Below, one piece after another: positions 1-6,520 of a stretch of DNA of 15,179 nucleotides. The notes under the pieces were generated by a model that saw nothing but the letters and a program-made list of their open reading frames with translations, ran no database searches and had not been told where the DNA came from. Positions within the stretch are counted from its first letter, which is position 1, and every line of letters begins with the position of its first letter. Source of the DNA: Verrucomicrobiota bacterium (GTDB lineage Bacteria > Verrucomicrobiota > Verrucomicrobiia > Limisphaerales > UBA9464); the NCBI GenBank assembly GCA_025354845.1, contig JANXMD010000037.1, forward strand, positions 1-15,179. Reading direction: 5' to 3'. Both the position numbers and the translations under genes were made by a program.

Positions 1-495
1 CACATGCGGCTGATGTGCGACATCGTCGCTCTGGCCTTCCAAACCGACCGCACGCGCGTCGCCACCCTTGTGCTCTGCCGGGATCTTTCGGGTCTATTCT
101 ACCCCTTCCTCAACGTTCGCGACGCGCACCACTCCGCCTCCCACAACGATCTCTCCGAGGCCTACGAACGCATCTCGCGATACTACGTGGGCAATCTCGC
201 GTATCTGGCGGGCCGACTGGAATCGATGACCGAGGGCGCGGGCACCGTGCTGGACAACACCTGCCTGCTCTTCCTCTCCAACATGTGGTCCGGAGAACGG
301 CACGACAACACGAAGCTCCCTCTGCTGACCGTGGGTGGACTGGGCGGTGCCTTGAAGACCGGCCGCGTGCTCGACTACGCATCCGCCGGCGATGACCACC
401 GCAAGCTCTGCAGCCTGCATCTCTCGTTGATGGACCGCATGGGCGTCACCCTGCCCCGCTTCGGCGACGCCGACGCGCGCCTCGCCGGGATCTGA
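1..495 (+). CDS. DUF1552 domain protein, C-terminal part (5' truncated)
   Basis: The reading frame is open from the first base of the window and stops at TGA 493-495, so only the last 164 or so residues are present. They look like the C-terminal part of DUF1552, a large family in Planctomycetes, Verrucomicrobia and Myxobacteria related to the DUF1501 and sulfatase-like folds. Visible marks are the FQTDRTRVATL stretch, the HHSASHND segment and the LFLSNMWSGERHDNTKLPLL segment, followed by a GGLGGALKTGR motif. Full-length members usually have about 400-450 residues and a Tat signal peptide; both would lie upstream of the window. In these phyla the gene commonly follows a large DUF1592/DUF1588/DUF1585 cytochrome-type gene, with a suspected role in extracytoplasmic degradation, but the function is not established. 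The ATG at position 4 is internal to the family domain and should not be taken as the start. Downstream lies an inverted repeat and then a convergent gene. Confidence 0.85.
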   Translation, partial: HMRLMCDIVALAFQTDRTRVATLVLCRDLSGLFYPFLNVRDAHHSASHNDLSEAYERISRYYVGNLAYLAGRLESMTEGAGTVLDNTCLLFLSNMWSGERHDNTKLPLLTVGGLGGALKTGRVLDYASAGDDHRKLCSLHLSLMDRMGVTLPRFGDADARLAGI

Positions 496-512
496 TTTGC
501 AACCGAAGTTCC

Positions 513-651
513 AACCACAGAGCACAGATAAACACAGATTCTGAGTCGAATGCTTCGAGGGATTCTCACTAAAAGAGCGTCCCTTCGACATCGATTCGTA
601 GTTCGACTCAGGGTGCTATAGATCTGTGTTCATCTGTGTCCATCTGTGGTT
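513..651. repeat. MITE-like inverted-repeat element with CACAGAT decamer ends
   Basis: This element fills the gap between the DUF1552 gene and the convergent PEP-CTERM gene. The left end (513-540) carries three CACAGA(T) units. The right end (622-651) carries three tandem 10-base units (ATCTGTGTTC, ATCTGTGTCC, ATCTGTGGTT), which are the reverse complement of the left-end units. Inside these ends a second perfect inverted repeat pairs CTGAGTCGAA (541-550) with TTCGACTCAG (602-611), so the whole 139-base stretch can fold into one long hairpin. It has no coding capacity. The position between two convergent 3' ends would suit a bidirectional terminator or a non-autonomous mobile element. The same type of unit recurs at 14301-14365 and 14784-14803. 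Confidence 0.75.
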
Positions 652-711
652 TCACGCTTCCTCAACAGCCGAATTCAGGATTGCTCAATGAGGTAATTGG
701 AAACCCGGGTC

Positions 712-1359
712 TCAGCAACGCGACCGGCGCCAGACCATCGCACCGAGGAGCAGGCCACCGGCGACCCAGGAGCGGGCGTCCACTTCGGGCACCGCCTGCA
801 CCGCGGTGAAGCCCAGCTGTTGATAGAACTTACCCGCCGGGAGGAGGGCCTTGGTTACGCCGGAGAGACCGGTGATATTAAAGGTCCCACTGGCAACGGA
901 GAGGTCCACCGACAGCGACCCGATCTGCTGATCCTGGGAGTTGAAGAACAGGATCGACTGCAGCGGGTTCGGATTACCGGCGATCGTGCTCTTTTCGAGC
1001 TTCCCGCTGAATCCAGTCACGGACGACAACGCCGGAAACAGAACATACACCGGCTGGAACAGCGCGTTGAGGGCGGTTTCCGCGGTGGCACTGCGACCAT
1101 AGTCGGCGGGCTTTTCCACCGTGACCGCGCCGGCACCGGTATCAATCTGCCATCGGTCACTGCCGGGAATGTCGCTGCCAACGCTATCGGTCAACGGTGC
1201 AAACACCGCGAACGCGAACGTGGTGCCGTCGGACGCATACGTGTTGGCCAATCCGGCGTTGCCCACCGAGGGTGCGACGTCGAACGAGTACACGCCGGCG
1301 ACGCAGGTAGATCCAGTGAGGATCACCGCCGCGACGAGGGCGGAGGGGAGGAGTTTCAT
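712..1359 (-). CDS. Secreted PEP-CTERM-type surface protein
   Basis: This is a 215-residue protein with a signal peptide (MKLLPSALVAAVILTG, likely cut near residues 20-22). Its mostly beta-rich, Ser/Thr/Gly-rich body is not recognised. The C-terminus has the tripartite PEP-CTERM layout: VPE at 190-192, a hydrophobic segment at about 197-210 (VAGGLLLGAMVW) and an RRSR cluster at 211-214. The usual fourth residue Pro is replaced by Val, as in weaker variants of the signal. Proteins of this type are processed by an exosortase and end up on the outer surface or in extracellular polymer; no exosortase gene is in the window. The start lies 31 bases downstream of the alkaline phosphatase stop on the same strand, so the two are probably cotranscribed. 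There is no Shine-Dalgarno sequence; the leader CCAGTTCAAACCGAT resembles that of the phosphatase gene. No enzymatic function can be proposed. Confidence 0.8.
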   Translation of the reverse strand: MKLLPSALVAAVILTGSTCVAGVYSFDVAPSVGNAGLANTYASDGTTFAFAVFAPLTDSVGSDIPGSDRWQIDTGAGAVTVEKPADYGRSATAETALNALFQPVYVLFPALSSVTGFSGKLEKSTIAGNPNPLQSILFFNSQDQQIGSLSVDLSVASGTFNITGLSGVTKALLPAGKFYQQLGFTAVQAVPEVDARSWVAGGLLLGAMVWRRSRC

Positions 1360-1390
1360 ATCGGTTTGAACTGGAGGTTCCAGAGCCCGA

Positions 1391-3445
1391 TCAGCGAACG
1401 CCGCCGAGCACGGCCTGCATCGCCTTGAAAAACACGTCGGTGTTGTCCATCACGCCCGTGAACTGTGAGGCACCGCGACCGTAGGCCGAGACGGGAATGT
1501 CCGACGCAGTGTGAACTGCTTGGTCTCCCGGCACCTGTCCGTAGAGGAAGAAGCCACCGGCGACCGCACGATTGGTGGCAGCAATCGGATAGGTATTGAG
1601 CGGTGCCGACTTGATAAGCGGCTGCTGACTGTCCTGGTCCGGAGTGGCGGCGGTCAGGTAGTTCTCGTAGCGATCCGCACCGCCGGCGTAGCCGATCAGC
1701 ACCTTGTAGTCGGGATCGGTGGTGCTGGGATACCCGTCGTTCGCGATGGCGTAGGCAGGGAATCCCGCCGCGTCGTAGTTGCCCATCACGGTATCGCGAA
1801 GGTTGTTCGCAACGTAGTTGGTCGTGACGTAGGGGATTCCAGCGATGGTGTTGGAAATAATCTGGGTCACTGGTGTAGGGGCGTTAACAAGCGCCTTGAG
1901 CTGGGCAGCGGTCTTGGTGGACGCGCCGACAATGTTGATACCACCGCACTCGTGGTCAGCCGTGACCAGCACGAGGGTGTCCGGATTGTTGGCGGCAAAG
2001 GCCTGGGCGCGGGCAACGGCGCGGTCGAACTCAATGGTCTCAAGAATCCAGCGATCGCTGTCCATCAAGTGGGCCTGCTTGTCGATGCTGGCACCTTCGA
2101 TCATCAGGAAGAAACCAGCGGCGTTCTGATTGAGGACCTGGAGCGCCTTGTCGGTCATCTCGTCCAGCATCGGCTGGTCGGGGAGCAGGTAGTCAGCGAC
2201 CACGGGTTGACCATTCGGACCATTGACGCCACGGCGGCCGTCAATCTTGTCCTTGGCCACGTTCATGTTGGAGTAGGAGAAGAGGCCGAGGAGCTTCTTG
2301 GTACCGGCGGGAATGGCGTTCAAGGAGGCGCGGTCCGGAGCGTAGGTCCAACCCGCGGTCTTGAAGTCACCGATCAAATCACGGTTCGAGTCGAGGGTGC
2401 CGGCCGGGATGCCCCAGGACGCGGTCAGCTCGGCGGGCAGCACGTAGTCGCTCGAGTCCTTACGGGCCGAGGTGGCCTGGGCGACACTGTTGGTCTTGGC
2501 CGGGAGGAACCATTTGCGTCCGCCGCCCATCAGCACGGTGAGACCGGTGTTGCCGCTCTCGTCCAGGTATTGGTCGCAGATGCCGGTTCCGTTGCCGCGG
2601 TTGGAAGTGTGAACCGCCATCGCCGCCGGGGTCGCGTCGAACACGTCAGCCGTGGTCACGATGCCCAACGCCTTGCCCTGGGTGCGCTTGAGGTATTCCG
2701 AAGCGTACTCAACGCGCGGGTTGTCGAACGCGTCGAGGGTGTCATCCGGGAAGACGCCTTCCTGGCCGTTGTTGGCCTTGTTGCCGGTCGAGTAGCAGTG
2801 AGCGCCCGGGGCGGAGTCGGTGACGATTGAGTTCAGCGAGCTCGTCATCACAATGCCGGTGAACGGGAAGGTGTCCATTGCCAGCGGGGCATTGGCCTTA
2901 CCCTGCTGATAGCCCTGCGACACGATGCGCGCCGCAGTGCGATGCGCGATGCCCATACCATCACCAATGCAGAGAATGATGTTCTTGGCACGACGTCCGG
3001 TCTGGGTGACACCGACAATTTCGAAATTTCCCGTGCCCCAAGTGATGGTGCCGTCGGACTGCGTCGCGAGGACGTACAGCTTGTGCACACCCGGGGTGAG
3101 ATTGGAGTAGGCCCGGCTGGTCGCGACCGTGGCGCCCGCAGGCAGAGTGAGCACAAGACCGGTCTTCAACAGCGTGGTTCCCGCGGCCACCGGAGTGCCA
3201 TCCACAAAGAAGCGGACATCCGTGATGGTCTGCCCGGCCGATGGGGCGACCGTCGCCTGGAGATCAAACCGCTGTCCGGGCAGAAACCGCGAGGTCACGG
3301 GATTTCCGTCGTCGTTGAACGAGAACAGCATGCTGGGAGGCGTGAGCCGGAGGACGCTGGGATTGGCGTGCACAGCAGCCAGCGTGAGCGAGGCCGCCAC
3401 GGCAACCACGGCGGAACGGACAAGAGAGGTGGATTTGGATGTCAT
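1391..3445 (-). CDS. phoA: Secreted PhoA-type alkaline phosphatase with N-terminal Ig-like domain
   Basis: This 684-residue phosphomonoesterase has a signal peptide (residues 1 to about 27, ending near AAVHA). A beta-sandwich-like domain spans about 30-147 (FLPGQRFDLQATV ... VDGTPVAAG ... TPGVHKLYVLA), followed by the alkaline phosphatase domain from about 152 to 684. All expected E. coli PhoA active-site equivalents can be placed: Asp162 in GDGMG, the nucleophile Ser211 in TDSAPG, Glu450 in MIEG, Asp455, Lys456 and His459 in DKQAH, Asp497 and His498 in TADHE, and His645 in HTASDIPV. It should therefore be active and release inorganic phosphate from organic monoesters in the periplasm or outside the cell. 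The N-terminal domain is an addition to the usual length of roughly 450-550. It sits second in a three-gene minus-strand run, 41 bases after the upstream gene. Its leader is CCAGTTCCAATCC directly before ATG, with no Shine-Dalgarno sequence. Regulation by phosphate starvation is expected from the family; no Pho box was seen. Confidence 0.93.
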   Translation of the reverse strand: MTSKSTSLVRSAVVAVAASLTLAAVHANPSVLRLTPPSMLFSFNDDGNPVTSRFLPGQRFDLQATVAPSAGQTITDVRFFVDGTPVAAGTTLLKTGLVLTLPAGATVATSRAYSNLTPGVHKLYVLATQSDGTITWGTGNFEIVGVTQTGRRAKNIILCIGDGMGIAHRTAARIVSQGYQQGKANAPLAMDTFPFTGIVMTSSLNSIVTDSAPGAHCYSTGNKANNGQEGVFPDDTLDAFDNPRVEYASEYLKRTQGKALGIVTTADVFDATPAAMAVHTSNRGNGTGICDQYLDESGNTGLTVLMGGGRKWFLPAKTNSVAQATSARKDSSDYVLPAELTASWGIPAGTLDSNRDLIGDFKTAGWTYAPDRASLNAIPAGTKKLLGLFSYSNMNVAKDKIDGRRGVNGPNGQPVVADYLLPDQPMLDEMTDKALQVLNQNAAGFFLMIEGASIDKQAHLMDSDRWILETIEFDRAVARAQAFAANNPDTLVLVTADHECGGINIVGASTKTAAQLKALVNAPTPVTQIISNTIAGIPYVTTNYVANNLRDTVMGNYDAAGFPAYAIANDGYPSTTDPDYKVLIGYAGGADRYENYLTAATPDQDSQQPLIKSAPLNTYPIAATNRAVAGGFFLYGQVPGDQAVHTASDIPVSAYGRGASQFTGVMDNTDVFFKAMQAVLGGVR

Positions 3446-3486
3446 GGATTGGAACTGGATTGGGGAACAGTGAAACGAAGTGGGAA

Positions 3487-4137
3487 TCAGCGGTTGGTGG
3501 TGCTGGCTCTTTGGGAAGCGGTGCTAGCGACCAACCCGGTCGCCACGGAACCGGTGATCCGGATCCGCGCCGGAGACACACGCCCATCGGCCTCTTCGTG
3601 GCCGCCGAGCTCGAGCACACCAGTCACCGTCACTTGCCCGTTGTGGCGGGCTGGAATTGGCGGGGACGATCGCGGTAGAAAGACATGGATCGCGGTGACG
3701 GGCAGATCGTCACACTCGCCATATTCCCGCTCGTGCAGGCTCTGCGGCACCGGCGAAAGGATGAATGCCCAGGGAATCGGCTGGGTTTGCCGTACCATGT
3801 AGCCGTGGAGTCTCACCGGCTTTCCCGCCAAGGCTGTCGCGCGTTCGGTATATTCAAGACCACTCGCACCCGAGGAGGCGCGGAACAGATCGCGAAAGGT
3901 GAGGTCGGGGATCCCATCGACCGAGCGCGTCGCCGGGGACTCAGCCTGAGGGCGAACCTCCGACACTGCCGGCATCGGCATTTCCACTACCGTGCGCCGC
4001 CGGGGTTGCGGGACGAGGGTCGCCGGCTCGTCCGCCATCAGCGGTGCGACAAGACTCACCAGCACCAAAAAGAACCCGAAGCTCCGACCCCTTCCCACGA
4101 AGGAGGCCCTGAGCTGAATCAACGAAAGGTCACGCAT
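3487..4137 (-). CDS. Secreted OB-fold-like protein of unknown function upstream of phoA
   Basis: This is a protein of up to 216 residues. A hydrophobic segment at about 19-34 followed by LMA-DEP looks like a signal peptide with cleavage near residue 35. The start at 4137 gives a long n-region; a GTG at 4096-4098 (Val14) would give a more typical signal peptide (MGRGRSFGFFLVLVSLVA) and is a serious alternative. After a Pro-rich linker (about 36-75) comes one compact domain at about 77-197, with LAGKPVRLHGYMVRQ, then FILSPVPQSLHEREYG, CDDLPVTAIHVFLP and VTVTGVLELGGHEEADGRVS. This strand pattern resembles the OB-fold-like DUF3299 group of small secreted proteins, but I could not confirm the family. 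It is the first gene of a run with phoA and the PEP-CTERM gene and may help maturation or anchoring of the phosphatase; that is inference. A perfect palindrome lies one base upstream of the annotated start. Confidence 0.7.
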   Translation of the reverse strand: MRDLSLIQLRASFVGRGRSFGFFLVLVSLVAPLMADEPATLVPQPRRRTVVEMPMPAVSEVRPQAESPATRSVDGIPDLTFRDLFRASSGASGLEYTERATALAGKPVRLHGYMVRQTQPIPWAFILSPVPQSLHEREYGECDDLPVTAIHVFLPRSSPPIPARHNGQVTVTGVLELGGHEEADGRVSPARIRITGSVATGLVASTASQRASTTNR

Positions 4138-4138
4138 T

Positions 4139-4155
4139 GCGGAAACAGTTTCCGC
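4139..4155. promoter_or_regulatory. Palindrome overlapping the translation-start region
   Basis: GCGGAAAC A GTTTCCGC is a perfect inverted repeat with 8-base arms around one central base. It begins one base upstream of the annotated ATG (4137) of the minus-strand run leading to phoA. An operator or an mRNA hairpin occluding the start are both possible. If the GTG at 4098 is the true start, the palindrome would lie about 40 bases upstream, a normal place for an operator. No regulator binding such a site can be named from the sequence. Confidence 0.4.
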
Positions 4156-4257
4156 CGGTTGAGTGACAGCTCTTGGGCGGGCCGGTCACGATTCCGCCAA
4201 GGCGCAATGGCAATCCGATGACGAGATGACGGTGCGGTGTCAACCAGGCAACCGATG

Positions 4258-4273
4258 GGTGGCTCGCGCCACC
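4258..4273. repeat. Perfect hairpin GGTGGC-tcgc-GCCACC
   Basis: This is a six-base perfect stem with a four-base loop immediately before the tandem palindromic repeats. The bases that follow (ACCGGATGCGGGAGC) resemble the junction between the two repeat copies, so it is probably the degenerate edge of the same repeat cluster. There is no T-run on either side, so it is not a typical terminator. Confidence 0.45.
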
Positions 4274-4276
4274 GGA

Positions 4277-4528
4277 TGCGGGAGCGATCGGTAGGGCGAA
4301 TCTCCTGATGAGCCGGGTGGGCGGACGGGCTTCACTTCGCGCCGCGGCGTCCCACCTGCCGACTACGCACCCCGCGGCAGAGAGCCTCGCGCTACCGAGT
4401 GCGGGAGCCATCGGTAGGGCGAATCTCCTGATGAGCCGGGTGGGCGGACGGGCTTCAATTCGCGCCGCGGCGTCCCACCTGCCGACTACGCAACCCGCGG
4501 CAGAGAGCCTCGCGCTACCGAGTGCGGG
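4277..4528. repeat. Tandem 123-base repeat made of long imperfect palindromes (two copies)
   Basis: Copy 1 (4277-4399) and copy 2 (4400-4522) are almost identical, with only a few substitutions. A third copy starts and breaks off after TGCGGG (4523-4528). Within each copy the core (4288-4398 and 4411-4521) starts with TCGGTAG and ends with its reverse complement CTACCGA; the adjoining bases (GGGCGAATCTC against GAGAGCCTCGCG) also pair in part, so each core is an imperfect palindrome of 111 bases. The cores are separated by a 12-base spacer. This is the layout of a REP/MITE-type extragenic element that has duplicated. Because 123 is a multiple of 3, it leaves open frames on both strands that look like protein but are not. 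It lies in the divergent region between the phoA run and the phosphoesterase gene. Confidence 0.8.
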
Positions 4529-4676
4529 CACAAGCTCCCCGAGCACCCCAGGAGCCATCGATTCAAACAGGACGCGAACTGGAAACCTTTCGGTGACGCC
4601 ACACGTTCCGGCTTGGAATCAGTCCCGGCGCAATCTAGCCACTCACGAAACGCCAACCCAGCGTTCCATCAACCAG

Positions 4677-5558
4677 ATGAAATACCACGCCATTTGGATT
4701 TCTGATGTCCACCTGGGAAGCCGCCATTCGCAGTCCAAACTGCTTCTCGACTTCCTTCACGAGACGCAATGCCGCCACCTCTATCTCGTCGGCGACATCA
4801 TTGATGGTTGGGAGTTGAGACGCCGCTGGCTCTGGGACACCGACGCCAACACGGTGATCCAGAAACTGCTTCGAATGAACCGGAAGGAGACCAAGGTCAC
4901 CTACATCTACGGGAACCACGACGAGTTCCTGCAAGATTTCGTCGGACTCAACCTGGGCGGTGTCCGGTTGGTGGAACGCGCCATTCATGAAGGCGTGGAT
5001 GGCCGCCGTTTTCTAGTGATGCACGGCCACCAACTCGACGGTCTGGTGTACTTCAACCGAATCCTTGAGCGCGTTGGCTCCCGCCTCTACGACTGGATCC
5101 TGGAATTCAACCTGCACTTCAACCGTGTTCGCCGGCGCCTTGGTTTTGGCTACTGGTCGGTCGCGGCACACCTGAAATTCCAGGCCAAGAGCGCCGTCCG
5201 TTACGTGACTCGATTCGAGGAGGGCATGGTCCACATAGCCCGACAATCGAATGTGAACGGTGTGATCTGCGGCCACATCCATCGCGCGGAAATCCGGTCG
5301 GTGGACGGAGTCGAGTACCTGAACTGTGGCGACTGGGTCGAGAGCTGCACCGCACTCGCCGAGGATTTCGAGGGCAACATCCATCTGCTGAAACTCCATG
5401 AAACTCATGCTCGCGGCGCAGGCCGAGGGGCGGGGGCACAGGACGCAGGCGCTGGCGTTTCAACCATGGTGTCGACGGAACGATCACCCGGTTGCGCTGG
5501 GGGGCGCCGGGAAGAACCCCAACCGGAATTGGCCGGACTGTTTCACCCGCGGATTTGA
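4677..5558 (+). CDS. Calcineurin-like phosphoesterase, LpxH/PlcP type (candidate PlcP phospholipase C)
   Basis: This is a 293-residue cytoplasmic metallophosphoesterase with no signal peptide. The binuclear metal motifs are in order: Asp10 and His12 in SDVHLGS, Asp40 in GDIIDGWE, Asn80 and His81 in GNHDE, His116/His118 in MHGHQLDG, and His200/His202 in GHIHRAE. The start at ATG 4677 sits right before the first beta strand (MKYHAIWISDVHLG). The frame is open further upstream only because it runs through the tandem repeat. Automatic annotation usually calls this family UDP-2,3-diacylglucosamine diphosphatase. The same subfamily, with the GNHDE, GFGYWSVAAHLK-like and CGDWVES segments, includes as far as I recall Sinorhizobium PlcP, which cuts phosphatidylcholine-type lipids to diacylglycerol under phosphate limitation. 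Two genes away lies a diacylglycerol-using BtaA homologue, which favours PlcP over LpxH. Residues after about 247 form a Gly/Ala/Arg-rich tail that may be a non-conserved extension. Confidence 0.82.
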   Translation: MKYHAIWISDVHLGSRHSQSKLLLDFLHETQCRHLYLVGDIIDGWELRRRWLWDTDANTVIQKLLRMNRKETKVTYIYGNHDEFLQDFVGLNLGGVRLVERAIHEGVDGRRFLVMHGHQLDGLVYFNRILERVGSRLYDWILEFNLHFNRVRRRLGFGYWSVAAHLKFQAKSAVRYVTRFEEGMVHIARQSNVNGVICGHIHRAEIRSVDGVEYLNCGDWVESCTALAEDFEGNIHLLKLHETHARGAGRGAGAQDAGAGVSTMVSTERSPGCAGGRREEPQPELAGLFHPRI

Positions 5559-5594
5559 TTTCCGAATCGAGCCGACCGCCAGTCCCGACTTCAA

Positions 5595-6356
5595 CTATCG
5601 CGCGGGTCGGCGTCTCGAGCTGATCGGCATGGAAGTCGCCGGCACGGAATCAATGGGAGACGGTACCAAGAGAACTGCCTCCACGCGGCCACCGCGCCGA
5701 TGTTCCCTCTCCACGGTAAATCCCTGCGCCGTGAAGGTGGTCAGTTCCACCGGATTCACATACACAATCCACACCGGATACGCAGCGGCATGATATCGCA
5801 ATCTCAAGGCGACGCGCTTGAGCGTCTCACCGCGAAACGGATTGTAGAGGAAGGCCACCAGCGCCCCGGTCGGAAGTTCGAACTCGGTGGCATCCCCGGC
5901 CTCAACGCGAACCTCACACCCGGGATGCTCCAGGCGAAGTCCGCACAGATTGCGCTCAGCGATTTCGACCAGTGACGGAAGCAGTTCGATCCCCAGCACC
6001 CGCCGAAATCCGGCGACTAGGCCGAGGGCCAATCCCCGCCCCTTGCCGCAGCCGAAGTCCACAAACGTCGCGCGAAAGGCTGATTCGGGAAAGTGTGACA
6101 GAATCGCGGACGCAATCCGTGGGGGCACGCCCTGATACTGAACAGCATCCGCCTCGACCTGCTGGGAGTAGCCCGCCTCGCGCGCACGAACCTCGGAGGG
6201 GAGCGTCGTGCGAAGTCCGTGGCATCGATCAAACCAGAATTCTGAAACCACATCCCGGAGCGCTCCGGTTAGCCCGCGTTGCCGCACCGCGGCGGCAGCA
6301 AATCCGGCGTATTTTCCAATCACACCAAAGGTTCCGCGGCTGCCGGCTCGCTTCAT
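5595..6356 (-). CDS. Class I SAM-dependent methyltransferase, substrate unknown
   Basis: This 253-residue protein has a Rossmann-type methyltransferase domain at about 90-230. Motif I is TFVDFGCGKGRG (about 97-108), the acidic residue at the end of strand 2 is Glu124 in LGIELLP, motif II is GDATEFELP (about 154-162), and the motif after strand 4 is FLYNPF (169-174). The YNPF form is common in a broad group of uncharacterised bacterial methyltransferases. An N-terminal stretch (about 1-90) with an amphipathic, Arg-rich start may contact membrane or substrate. It is divergent from the BtaA gene (164-base gap between starts) and convergent with the phosphoesterase (36-base gap). Position suggests it could methylate the BtaA product, but I see no specific resemblance to BtaB, and it is longer than the roughly 210 residues I recall for BtaB. 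Function is left open. Confidence 0.8.
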   Translation of the reverse strand: MKRAGSRGTFGVIGKYAGFAAAAVRQRGLTGALRDVVSEFWFDRCHGLRTTLPSEVRAREAGYSQQVEADAVQYQGVPPRIASAILSHFPESAFRATFVDFGCGKGRGLALGLVAGFRRVLGIELLPSLVEIAERNLCGLRLEHPGCEVRVEAGDATEFELPTGALVAFLYNPFRGETLKRVALRLRYHAAAYPVWIVYVNPVELTTFTAQGFTVEREHRRGGRVEAVLLVPSPIDSVPATSMPISSRRRPAR

Positions 6357-6520
6357 AGCACCATCCTGTGGGGGGCAAGCTCCAGGATTACGTCGGCGCC
6401 GTTACGTTATCGCATCAGAACGTGGCCATCATTGCCGGACTGCACAAAAACCGCTCACGCTCCAGGGCGAATCCCATCGCGGGTTCGGACCGATTTCCAA
6501 ACGCGTTGCCTCCAATTCGC

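Noticed and set aside
1511..2830. Long plus-strand frame opposite phoA
   Set aside because: It is the antisense shadow of a clearly conserved alkaline phosphatase with all active-site residues, and shows no domain of its own.
4161..4170. Possible Pho box half-site (CTGTCAC on the minus strand)
   Set aside because: Only one 7-base half-site fits; the second, expected four bases further on, does not match. No convincing Pho box was found upstream of phoD or btaA either.
4130..4676. Open frames on both strands through the 123-base tandem repeat
   Set aside because: They exist because the repeat is a multiple of three and GC-rich. The predicted proteins are just a duplicated 41-residue unit, and the palindromic structure explains the sequence better.
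5398..5793. Plus-strand frame overlapping the phosphoesterase end and the methyltransferase
   Set aside because: It overlaps two supported genes and has no recognisable motif; it was considered as a sign of a frameshift in the phosphoesterase tail, but nothing conserved continues in it.
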